DNA of 64,000 nt from Thermoanaerobacterium butyriciformans (GTDB lineage: Bacteria; Bacillota; Thermoanaerobacteria; Thermoanaerobacterales; Thermoanaerobacteraceae): assembly GCF_017874545.1 (NCBI RefSeq), contig NZ_JAGGLT010000017.1, positions 1 to 64,000 on the forward strand, written 5' to 3'. The notes below the pieces were generated by a model, which made no database searches, was not told the DNA's origin, and saw only the letters and a program-made list of their open reading frames with translations. This document shows positions 42,986 through 51,614 of this stretch, piece by piece; within the stretch, counting starts at the first letter, position 1, and the number at the start of each line of letters is the position of its first letter. The position numbers and the translations under genes were made by a program.

Positions 42986-43471
42986 ATGATCATTCGAAAA
43001 GCTAATATAGATGATATTGAAAGGATAAATGGCATATACAATCAAGCAGTGTTAAATACGACAGCAACAATTGATACTGAACCAAGGCCATTAGAGTATC
43101 ATAAAAAGTGGTTTGAGGCCCACAATGACAGATATGCTGTTTTTGTGGCAATAGAAGACGACATTGTTGTAGGCTGGGCGTCATTATCCATTTGGTCTGA
43201 AAAATGCGGCTATAGAGCTGTGGCGGAAGACTCGATTTACGTTGATGAGTCGTACAAGGGACGTGGCATTGGGGATAAATTAATCAAGAAGATTATAGAA
43301 CACGCAAAGGAAAATGAATTTCACACTATAATAGCCAGAATATCTGAAGGCAACGATGTAAGCATTCACTTGCACGAAAAGTACGGCTTCAAAATTGTTG
43401 GCACATTAAAAGAATTAGGTTACAAGTTTAATAGATACCTGGATATTCACATATTGCAGTTGATTCTGTAA
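42986..43471 (+). CDS. GNAT N-acetyltransferase, phosphinothricin acetyltransferase-like
   Basis: A 161-residue GNAT enzyme. The opening IRKANIDDIERINGIYNQAV and TIDTEPRP, the acetyl-CoA loop YKGRGIGDKLI, and the C-terminal EKYGFKIVGTLKELGYKFNR are typical of the PAT/MnaT subfamily, which acetylates methionine sulfone, phosphinothricin or similar amino-acid analogues. The true substrate is unknown. AAAGGAACGG precedes ATG 42986. Confidence 0.88.
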   Translation: MIIRKANIDDIERINGIYNQAVLNTTATIDTEPRPLEYHKKWFEAHNDRYAVFVAIEDDIVVGWASLSIWSEKCGYRAVAEDSIYVDESYKGRGIGDKLIKKIIEHAKENEFHTIIARISEGNDVSIHLHEKYGFKIVGTLKELGYKFNRYLDIHILQLIL

Positions 43472-43516
43472 AAAATAAATACTAGGTAAATAAAAAATAT
43501 AAGGAGACAAATATTA

Positions 43517-45061
43517 ATGGGATTTAAGGAACTACGTTTAAATGAAAAGATTTTAAATGCCATCGACGATATGGGATTTGAGGAGCCGTCTAAAATACAG
43601 TCTGAAGTAATTCCTGTGTTGTTGCAGGGTTCAGATGTAATTGGACAGGCAGAGACAGGTACTGGCAAGACACTTGCATATGGTGCGCCTGTTATAAACA
43701 ATTTTGATGGTGGCAATGGAAATGTATTTTGTATTATTTTGACGCCAACAAGGGAACTTGCGATACAAGTTAATGATGAATTAGCCCGCATTGGGAAGTA
43801 CTCTAAAGTGAAATTACTTCCAGTATATGGTGGTGTACCGATAGATAGGCAGATTAAGACAATAAAAAGAGGTGTAGATATAATAATTGGTACACCAGGC
43901 AGAGTTCTCGACCTTATTAAGAGAGACATATTGAGATTGAATGATGTGAAGTACCTTGTTTTAGATGAAGCAGATGAAATGCTTGATATGGGGTTTATAG
44001 ATGATATTGAAGAAATTATAAGGCATACTAATAGCAATAGGCAGACCATGATGTTTTCTGCTACGATGCCTGATGAGATAAAGAGGCTTGCAAAGAAATA
44101 CATGAAAAGCGATGCGAAATTCATTTCTATTGTAAAAAAGACTATGACTGTTTCGACAGTCCAGCATTTTTACTACGAGATAAAAAATCAAGATAGGTTT
44201 GAATCCCTTTGCAGGATATTAGACGTTGAAGAACCATCAAGTTCTATTATCTTTTGCAAAACAAAAAAAGAAGTAGATGAGCTTACACAGGGCATGCAAT
44301 CAAGAGGATACAACGTAGAAGGAATGCATGGTGATATGAGTCAAAATCAAAGAATTAATACTTTGAGGAAGTTTAAAGAAGGCAACCTTGATTTCTTGGT
44401 TGCTACAGATGTAGCAGCGAGAGGTATAGATATTGAGAATGTGACACACGTCATAAATTATGATTTGCCACAGGATGTAGAATCGTACGTTCACAGAATT
44501 GGCAGGACAGGTAGAGCCAATAGAAGCGGTGTCGCTTATACATTAGTAACATCAAGGGAGTATCCAGCATTAAAGCGAATAGAAAGAGAGACAAAATGCA
44601 AAATAAGAAGAAAAGAATTGCCTACAATTGATGATATTTTTCAAGTTAAATACAATAAAATGATTAAAGATATAAAAAGGGTTTTAGAAAATGATGGCTA
44701 CAAGAGATTTGTGCCGCTTGCAATGGAACTTGATGAAGAGTACAACCTTGTAGATGTTGCAGCAGCTTTAATGGATATGTACTATGGGAAAGAATTATAT
44801 TATAATGACGACGAACCTAAATACGTAAGGCTGTTCATTAATTTAGGGCGGAAAGATAAACTAAATCGGAGGACACTTCTGAAATTATTAATGGACATAG
44901 GTGATATTTCTAAAGAAGACATTGGCACTATAGATATATTTGATAAATTTACTTTTATAGATGCCAGTAGAAATGCTGCAAAAAATATAATAAATAATTC
45001 TTTTGATAAAATTATCGATGGGAAAAGAATAAAAATCGAACTTTCAAAGCCTAGAAAATAA
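43517..45061 (+). CDS. DEAD-box RNA helicase with DbpA-type RNA-binding domain
   Basis: A 514-residue ATP-dependent RNA helicase. Motifs in order: Q motif (PSKIQSEVIP), Walker A AETGTGKT, PTRELAIQ, TPGR, DEAD in VLDEADEMLD, SAT, ATDVAARGID and HRIGRTGR. From about residue 440 a DbpA/CsdA RNA-binding domain follows (YVRLFINLGRKDKLNRRTLL). This suits the CshA/DbpA type acting in ribosome assembly or mRNA decay. AAGGAGAC precedes ATG 43517. Monocistronic, ending in a perfect hairpin. Confidence 0.94.
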   Translation: MGFKELRLNEKILNAIDDMGFEEPSKIQSEVIPVLLQGSDVIGQAETGTGKTLAYGAPVINNFDGGNGNVFCIILTPTRELAIQVNDELARIGKYSKVKLLPVYGGVPIDRQIKTIKRGVDIIIGTPGRVLDLIKRDILRLNDVKYLVLDEADEMLDMGFIDDIEEIIRHTNSNRQTMMFSATMPDEIKRLAKKYMKSDAKFISIVKKTMTVSTVQHFYYEIKNQDRFESLCRILDVEEPSSSIIFCKTKKEVDELTQGMQSRGYNVEGMHGDMSQNQRINTLRKFKEGNLDFLVATDVAARGIDIENVTHVINYDLPQDVESYVHRIGRTGRANRSGVAYTLVTSREYPALKRIERETKCKIRRKELPTIDDIFQVKYNKMIKDIKRVLENDGYKRFVPLAMELDEEYNLVDVAAALMDMYYGKELYYNDDEPKYVRLFINLGRKDKLNRRTLLKLLMDIGDISKEDIGTIDIFDKFTFIDASRNAAKNIINNSFDKIIDGKRIKIELSKPRK

Positions 45062-45095
45062 TTTAAAAGACTGCCAATACGGCAGTCTTTTAAAT
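45061..45095 (+). terminator. Bidirectional terminator after helicase gene
   Basis: A 15-bp perfect stem (ATTTAAAAGACTGCC / GGCAGTCTTTTAAAT) with a 5-base loop between convergent genes. Confidence 0.85.
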
Positions 45096-45097
45096 AG

Positions 45098-46189
45098 TTA
45101 CATGTTTAAATAAAGCGCTTTATTATACTCATCCATAAGAATACTAATTAATTCTTTAACAGATATTATTTTATCCGCTCTATAAGCATTAGCTCCAGCA
45201 AATGCAAATCCATTTACCAAGAGTCCCCTTTGAGCATTTATAAGTGCTTGCGATATACAGTAAGAGCTTTTTTTATAGTCACACGTTTTAATACAATGAT
45301 ACAAACACTTATATGGTTTTCTTTCACCCAATTTTACATCATTAAGAAACTTATTAATGATTGCCCTGCCTGGCATACCGACAGGACTCTCTATTATAGT
45401 TATATCTTCTTTTTTGCAGTTGAGATATGATTTTTTAAACTCATCTGATGCATCACATTCATCAGTTGTGACAAAACGCGTGGCCATTTGTACACCAGCG
45501 GCACCCATTTTTAGATATTTTAATATATCATTCCCTGTATATATTCCACCAGCAGCAATAACGGGTATTTGCTTTCCTGAAATCTCTTCATATTGTCTTG
45601 TTTCTTCCAACACGTCTTTAACTATTTTATCTAGAGAATAATCAGGATTTGATATCTGCTCACTTGAATATCCTAAGTGACCACCAGCCATTGGACCTTC
45701 AACAACAACAGCATCCGGCAAATATTCGTATTTTTGCAGCCATCTTTTTGCTATAAGATTAAATGCCCTTCCCGATGAAACAATAGGTACTAACTTAGTC
45801 TTAGATGAGTTATTTAAAAACTTAGGAAGATTTAGCGGAAGTCCTGCGCCGGAAAAGATTATATCAATGCCCTCATCTATTGATGTTTTAACCATGTCAG
45901 CAAAATTTGACAGTGCCACCATTATATTAACGCCAATTATACCTTTAGTTTTCTCTCTTGCTTTTTTAATTTCCTTTCTAAGTGCCCTTATATTTGCTTC
46001 AACGTAATTTGTAGCAAAATCTTTTTCTAGCATGCCAATACCTGCTGCAGATATTACACCAATGCCACCTTCATTTGCGACGGCAGAAGCGAGATTGCTT
46101 AATGATACTCCTACACCCATGCCACCTTGGATTATTGGCAATTTTGCTACTAAATCGCCGATTTTTAAACTTTTAATATTGATATCTAT
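45098..46189 (-). CDS. Nitronate monooxygenase-like FMN protein, probable ATA start
   Basis: A TIM-barrel flavoprotein of the nitronate monooxygenase / enoyl-ACP reductase II (FabK) family: PIIQGGMGVGVS at the N-terminus, VVEGPMAGGHLGY, and the FMN phosphate site PVIAAGGIYTG...MGAAGVQMATRF. The first ATG/GTG/TTG in frame is TTG 46141 (347 residues), but it lacks a ribosome site. Upstream, the frame encodes IDINIKSLKIGDLVAK, the usual N-terminal lead of this family, with AAGGAGG exactly 8 bases before ATA 46189. I therefore extend the gene to that ATA (363 residues). ATA is a rare bacterial start, and a point change from ATG would give the same picture. The substrate is not determined. Confidence 0.8.
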   Translation of the reverse strand: MDINIKSLKIGDLVAKLPIIQGGMGVGVSLSNLASAVANEGGIGVISAAGIGMLEKDFATNYVEANIRALRKEIKKAREKTKGIIGVNIMVALSNFADMVKTSIDEGIDIIFSGAGLPLNLPKFLNNSSKTKLVPIVSSGRAFNLIAKRWLQKYEYLPDAVVVEGPMAGGHLGYSSEQISNPDYSLDKIVKDVLEETRQYEEISGKQIPVIAAGGIYTGNDILKYLKMGAAGVQMATRFVTTDECDASDEFKKSYLNCKKEDITIIESPVGMPGRAIINKFLNDVKLGERKPYKCLYHCIKTCDYKKSSYCISQALINAQRGLLVNGFAFAGANAYRADKIISVKELISILMDEYNKALYLNM

Positions 46190-46767
46190 CGTAAATTCCT
46201 CCTTAAATAGTTCTATAAAGCTACTCTAACATTATTTTGATTGGGAGTCAAGGAGGAAAATTTCTTTATAAAGATTGCTAATATTTTGTAGCAGGAATCA
46301 CACAAAATATGTTCGGATTATCAATCATTTTTAATAATATTTTACAACAAAAATAACCTTATTTAATCCGCGAATAACGGAAATTAAAACAATACATACA
46401 TACAGTACCCGTAAATTGATGTAAATAAATGAAAATCATATAATATTATTGACAATTATACATAAATATTCTATACTAAAATATAAGTTAAGAAATAGAT
46501 TTAATATAATTTATTAAGTTAAAAATAACCGTAAGTAACTTTTTTGTATCTTTATAAATGTGAATTTACTAAAAATATTGATATATCAAATTCAATTTTA
46601 AAATTCCAAAACTCCGTTTAGATTATCTACTTGTTAATACACATAAATACAGCATAGGAAGGAGTGATAAATGAGGATTTTATTTTAAGTTTAAAACATA
46701 GAAAGGAGGAAAGAAAAGCTTTTATTTATTGTTTTAATAAAAAACTATTTGTCGTTTGGAGGGATTT
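46190..46767. other. Long regulatory leader of the GH26 gene
   Basis: A 578-base AT-rich region without a long gene. The left end contains the ribosome site of the flavoprotein gene. It holds a sigma-A promoter with an upstream element, then about 285 bases of 5' leader with three ribosome-site-like purine runs (near 46658, 46702 and 46758). The first is followed by a five-codon frame ATG-AGG-ATT-TTA-TTT-TAA (46671-46688). Confidence 0.6.
46420..46477 (+). promoter_or_regulatory. Promoter plus upstream element of GH26 mannanase gene
   Basis: The element TGTAAATAAATGAAAATCAT (46420-46439), 9 bases, TTGACA (46449-46454), 17 bases, TATACT (46472-46477). The same element and spacing recur before the sugar-binding protein gene. 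Confidence 0.75.
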
Positions 46768-49700
46768 ATGATGAGTATTATTCGCAAGTTTATCGCTGCA
46801 ATTTTATCTGTTTTATTAATAGTTTCTGCTATTCCCTATAATTTCTTTACAACTTCATATGCTGCTACTTCGGAGTCTGTAGTATCAAATTCAAATAGTT
46901 TTGCGTTCAGTGACATAGGAGATAATTGGGCAAAGAATGATATAGAAAATTTAAAAAACTATGGAATAATAAATGGATATTCCGATGGGACATTTAAGCC
47001 TCAAAAAGAAATTACTCGTGCAGAAGTCGTATCAATTTTAAATCGCATTTTTGGTTTTTCAACTAAGTCACAACATCAATTTTCTGATGTTAAACCAGGT
47101 GCATGGTATGCAGACCAATTGCTTATAGCAAGATATGCCGGATACTACTCTGGATTTCCTGATAATATTTCAAAAGCTGATGCCAATATAACACGTGAAG
47201 ATGCAATTACGCTATTGGCAGATGTTTTTAATATGAACGGCCAAGGAGATTTATCGAGTATTAATAAATTTAAAGATGCTTCACAAATTAGCGATTATGC
47301 AAAAGACGCTGTAAATGCTCTTAGTGGAATAATATCAGGATATGAGGATGGTACATTTAAACCTAAGAAGACTATTACGCGTGCAGAGTTTTGTGCGCTA
47401 CTTGACAGTTTAATAACTGGTTATTACAATACAACTGGCAATTATGAAGGTAAAACTTTTAATGGGAATGTTATAATCAACCATGACGGTGTAACACTGA
47501 AAAATACTGTAATAGAAGGGAATTTATATCTTGCATCAGGTATAGGAAATGGAGAAGCAACTATTGATAATGTAACTGTTGATGGAGCAGTTTATATATC
47601 TGGCGGTGGAGAGAATTCAATTTATATTAATAATTGCAACATTAGTAAAATTGTTGTTAATCGTTTAGATGGAAAAGTTCATGTGGTTTTGAGTGGGGCT
47701 AACAAGGTTGAAAATGTTGCAGTTAACAGTGAATCATTAATTGATTTAAATGACAAAGCTGATATTGGTACAATTGAAATAAACACCTATGTTGCACTTA
47801 ATATTGGTAGAGAAGCGAGTGTTTCCGAGATAAATGTTAATAGTGGTGCAAATGGAACTATTATAAATGGCTATGGCACAATAAAAAAAGCAAATATTGA
47901 AGCAGAAAATGTTTCTTTGAATGGGAAAATTCTAGAGAAGGGATTGTTGAATCTCAGTTCTGAAAATGATAATAATAGCCAAAATAATAGTAATAATGGT
48001 TCTACAATAAAAAAGATTAATTTAGTAGATCCTAATGCAACTGCAGAGACAAAAGAACTTTTTGTTTATTTGAATGATATACGTGGAAAAGAGGTATTGT
48101 TTGGCCATCAACATGATATTGATGAAGGTATAACGATAACTTCCGGTTCTGATGAGTTACAGTCAGACGTAAAAAATGATGTTGGTGATTTTCCAGCTGT
48201 TTTTGGATGGGATACCTTAAGCTTAGAGGGAAAAGAAAAACCAGGTGTTCCGAATGATCCTGTAAAAAGTCGTGAAAATTTAATAGCATCTGTTAAGAAA
48301 ATTCATGAGATGGGTGGAATTTTCACTCTAAGTGCTCATATGCCTAATTTTGTTACAGGTGGTAGTTTTAATGATGTTTCTGGTGATGTTGTAGAGAAGA
48401 TACTCCCTGGTGGGGAATACAACAGCAAATTTAATGAATTTTTAGATAACATAGCTCTTTTTGCAAATAATCTCAAAGATGATAATGGGAACTTGATACC
48501 AATTTTGTTTAGACCATTCCATGAGCAAAATGGTGGTTGGTTCTGGTGGGGAGCAAAGACGACGACGCCAAGCCAATATATTGAACTGTACAGATATACA
48601 GTAGAATATTTGAGAGATAAAAAAGGAGTTCATAACATATTGTATGTTTATTCACCTAATGGTCCTTTTAATGGCAGCGAAGAAAATTATTTAGCAACTT
48701 ATCCCGGTGATAATTACGTAGATGTTCTTGGCATGGACCAGTATGACAACATTGACAATCCAGGAACAGCACAATTTTTAAGCGGTCTAGTTAATGATTT
48801 ATCTATGATCTCAAAGTTGGCTGATAGCAAAGGAAAGATAGCTACTTTATCTGAATTTGGCTATAGCCCCCAAGGGATGAAAGTGACAGGAAATGGTGAT
48901 CTTAGCTGGTTTACTGACGTTTTAGATGCCATTAAATCTAACAGCAATGCAAGGCGTATTGCATATATGCTGACATGGGCTAATTTTGGCACAAATGGTA
49001 ATCTATTTGTTCCTTATAAAAACGCACAAAATTTAGGAGATCATGAATTGTTGCCAGACTTTATAAAATTTTATCAAGATCCTTATACTGCATTTCTTAA
49101 TGATATAAAAGGGGTAAATTTAACTACAGATATTGTTGTTAATCCAGGCAAGCCATTTATGCATATTGTTACGCCAACAGATAATTCAGAAATAACAACT
49201 AATACAACAAGGATTAGAGTGCGAATATTGAATGACACGCCAACAAAAGTTGTATATAAAGTTAATGACTCAAATGAAGAAATACCAATGACATTAGACC
49301 AGGATGGATATTATTCTCAAGATTGGTCTCCTTCTTATCAAGACAATGGTAAAACAGCGAAGATTACAGTTATCGCATATAATGGTGATAGTATTGAATT
49401 TGAACAGTCCGTTAATGTTTTTGTAAAAGTTCCTGAGATATTGGTCAAAGATTATACTTTTGATACAAATATAGAAGGCATTCAAAATAATGGTACTTAT
49501 CCTGAATCTATGAGTTTGAATATAGGACATGCAGTATTAGCTGGTGATGGAAAACTCGAAATGACTATCAGTGGGATGACTTATGCAGATACATGGCAGG
49601 AATTGAAATTGCAATTGATTAATATAGATGATGTATTACCATATGTGAATCGTGTTAAATTTGATGTCTTGATTCCAGCAACATCAGCAAGTGCTAATCC

Positions 49701-51003
49701 TGATGCTACTGTGCGTGGGATTGCAATGTTGCCAGACGATTGGGATACGAAATACGGTATGACTACTACGGAGAAAAAAATTGCTGATTTGAGTACAGAA
49801 AGTATTGATGGTATACAATATGCTTATTTCCCAGTTACAATTGATTTAGACAGTTCAAAGGTATCATCAGCTAAAGGACTTGCTATATCAGTAGTAGGAA
49901 ATGGCTTGAATTTTGATGGTACAGGAGAAATATATGTTGACAATATTCAACTAATAAATGCATTTGCAGAAGCGCCTAGCGATCCATCTCTTGTTGATGA
50001 TTTTGAGTCGTACATGGGAAATGACGCTGCATTGCAGTCTAAGTGGGTTAAAGCATCAGGAGATGATATTTCAGTTTCTTTAACTACTGACAATGCAGTA
50101 GATGGTAACTATGCTATGAAAGTCGATTATAATTTAGGTGCTTCTGGATATGCAGGAGTAACAAAGACTTTAGGTGGCGCTGACTGGTCGGGATATAATA
50201 AATTGAAGTTTTATCTAGTGCCAGATGGAAGCAATCAGAAATTAGTAATTCAAATAGTAGTAAATGGAATTTATTACGAGGCGTATCCGTCTCTTTCAGA
50301 TAGTATACCGCGGTGGGAAGAGATTGGGTTTAATAGTTTTACGGTTGCACCATGGGATACACAAGATCAGGGAAAAGTTATAACAAAAGAAGATCTTAAA
50401 AATGTTCAAGAGTTTTCTATATATGTTAATGATGATGGAGGTTCAGAAATTGGTACGCTTTACTTTGATGGCATACGAGCTATAAATGATGGTACCGGCG
50501 GCGTACCTAATGGTGGTTCTGGATCTAACAGTACTCCTGCTCAGCCTGGTGTGTTGTATGATTTTGAAAATGGGACAGATGGCTGGACTGTTGATCAAAA
50601 TAATGCAAATGCGACAGCAACAAGTATAACAACTGATTTTGCAAGTAGTGGCACACATTCACTTACATCTAATTTTGATTTAAGCAAGACAGATGGTTTT
50701 GAAATTGATAAGGTACAGGCAATTGATTTGTCTGCAGTTAAAAAGATAAGTATCGATGTTAAATTATCAAATGGTACTGCGACTGCAACGCTTTATATAA
50801 AAACGGGTTCAACTTGGGCATGGTATGATAGTGGTTGGAAGGCAATAAATAACGAGGGATTTACAACATTATCAATCGATTTAGATCCATCAAAGATAAA
50901 TAACCTTGACAATGTGCAGTCAATAGGCGTGAAGATTGTACCTGACAGCGGGCAAACTGGAAACAGCAATGTTTATTTAGATAATGTTGTATTATCAAAT
51001 TAA
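46768..51003 (+). CDS. SLH-anchored multimodular GH26 beta-mannanase
   Basis: A 1411-residue surface enzyme. Signal peptide 1-33; three SLH repeats (about 47-95, 105-155, 167-215) bind cell-wall polymer; a beta-helix-like stretch (about 225-395) of short repeats (GNVIINHDGVTLKN, GNLYLASG, GAVYISGG); a short Asn/Ser linker; GH26 catalytic domain (about 425-785) with acid/base Glu586 in FRPFHEQNGGW and nucleophile Glu696 in LSEFGYSP; an Ig-like domain (795-885); a CBM27-like mannan-binding module (890-1075); and two further jelly-roll modules (about 1085-1245 and 1260-1411, each starting with DFE). It should cut galactoglucomannan at the cell surface. ATG 46768 (or 46771) follows GGAGGG. The importer and intracellular enzymes follow. 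Confidence 0.92.
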   Translation: MMSIIRKFIAAILSVLLIVSAIPYNFFTTSYAATSESVVSNSNSFAFSDIGDNWAKNDIENLKNYGIINGYSDGTFKPQKEITRAEVVSILNRIFGFSTKSQHQFSDVKPGAWYADQLLIARYAGYYSGFPDNISKADANITREDAITLLADVFNMNGQGDLSSINKFKDASQISDYAKDAVNALSGIISGYEDGTFKPKKTITRAEFCALLDSLITGYYNTTGNYEGKTFNGNVIINHDGVTLKNTVIEGNLYLASGIGNGEATIDNVTVDGAVYISGGGENSIYINNCNISKIVVNRLDGKVHVVLSGANKVENVAVNSESLIDLNDKADIGTIEINTYVALNIGREASVSEINVNSGANGTIINGYGTIKKANIEAENVSLNGKILEKGLLNLSSENDNNSQNNSNNGSTIKKINLVDPNATAETKELFVYLNDIRGKEVLFGHQHDIDEGITITSGSDELQSDVKNDVGDFPAVFGWDTLSLEGKEKPGVPNDPVKSRENLIASVKKIHEMGGIFTLSAHMPNFVTGGSFNDVSGDVVEKILPGGEYNSKFNEFLDNIALFANNLKDDNGNLIPILFRPFHEQNGGWFWWGAKTTTPSQYIELYRYTVEYLRDKKGVHNILYVYSPNGPFNGSEENYLATYPGDNYVDVLGMDQYDNIDNPGTAQFLSGLVNDLSMISKLADSKGKIATLSEFGYSPQGMKVTGNGDLSWFTDVLDAIKSNSNARRIAYMLTWANFGTNGNLFVPYKNAQNLGDHELLPDFIKFYQDPYTAFLNDIKGVNLTTDIVVNPGKPFMHIVTPTDNSEITTNTTRIRVRILNDTPTKVVYKVNDSNEEIPMTLDQDGYYSQDWSPSYQDNGKTAKITVIAYNGDSIEFEQSVNVFVKVPEILVKDYTFDTNIEGIQNNGTYPESMSLNIGHAVLAGDGKLEMTISGMTYADTWQELKLQLINIDDVLPYVNRVKFDVLIPATSASANPDATVRGIAMLPDDWDTKYGMTTTEKKIADLSTESIDGIQYAYFPVTIDLDSSKVSSAKGLAISVVGNGLNFDGTGEIYVDNIQLINAFAEAPSDPSLVDDFESYMGNDAALQSKWVKASGDDISVSLTTDNAVDGNYAMKVDYNLGASGYAGVTKTLGGADWSGYNKLKFYLVPDGSNQKLVIQIVVNGIYYEAYPSLSDSIPRWEEIGFNSFTVAPWDTQDQGKVITKEDLKNVQEFSIYVNDDGGSEIGTLYFDGIRAINDGTGGVPNGGSGSNSTPAQPGVLYDFENGTDGWTVDQNNANATATSITTDFASSGTHSLTSNFDLSKTDGFEIDKVQAIDLSAVKKISIDVKLSNGTATATLYIKTGSTWAWYDSGWKAINNEGFTTLSIDLDPSKINNLDNVQSIGVKIVPDSGQTGNSNVYLDNVVLSN

Positions 51004-51016
51004 AAGCTTATGAACT

Positions 51017-51052
51017 AAAAGGAGGGTTACGCGACTAATCCTCCTTTATTTG
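51017..51052 (+). terminator. Terminator of GH26 gene
   Basis: AAAGGAGG / CCTCCTTT with a 14-base loop, followed by ATTTG; moderate T-run. Confidence 0.7.
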
Positions 51053-51614
51053 CAATTATTCAAACGTTACTTCTATAAAAATCACAATACAATAGACATA
51101 AAAATGGATTATAAAATAAAATTTGTAACTATAAATAAAATCAAAATAACGGTTAAATAATTTTAACAGCTAATTGTATACGTTAAAAATTAAGAATACA
51201 TGTAAATAAATGAAAATAATAATTATGTATTGACATTTTGCTATAGTTATTTTATACTTTAATTAAGGTTAAAAATTAAGTTTAAATTGTATTTAGTATT
51301 GTGATTATTAAATATGAAGTAACTTTACGTATTTCGAAAAATAATGATAATAGTGTAAAGTTATTATTAAATAAATAATTTAATTAAATAATATTGTTAT
51401 TTATTAAGTTTATATTAGAATGTAACTTTGAGATATTGGAAAAACAAGTATATTTGATGTTTTTTAGTTATGTATTATTTAAAAATTTGTATAAAAGGTA
51501 TATAAGCCTTTTTATAAAATTTTGTTAAAAGGGGGGATTGAGAAAATATTTTATGTAAACATTTGATTATGTTCAAATCCAATCTAAAAATAAAATTTTG
51601 TGGGAGGAACGGCT
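51053..51614. other. Long regulatory leader of the mannan importer operon
   Basis: A 562-base AT-rich region with no long gene. It carries a promoter with upstream element (51201-51258) and about 350 bases of leader, in which TAACTTTAC (from 51322) and GTAAAGTTA (to about 51364) form an inverted repeat. A near-palindrome GTTAAA-TAAT-TTTAAC lies near 51150. A very short frame from TTG 51538 follows AAAAGGGGGGAT. Confidence 0.55.
51201..51258 (+). promoter_or_regulatory. Promoter plus upstream element of importer operon
   Basis: TGTAAATAAATGAAAATAAT (51201-51220), 9 bases, TTGACA (51230-51235), 17 bases, TATACT (51253-51258). The element differs by one base from that before the GH26 gene and has the same distance to the -35 box. 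Confidence 0.75.

Noticed and set aside
43447..44124. 225-codon minus-strand frame opposite the helicase gene
   Set aside because: Antisense shadow; the helicase motifs on the plus strand are complete and ordered.
51540..51580. Candidate catabolite-repression (cre) site in the importer leader (ATGTAAACATTTGAT)
   Set aside because: Lacks the central CG of the consensus, and its position well downstream of the promoter gives no extra support.
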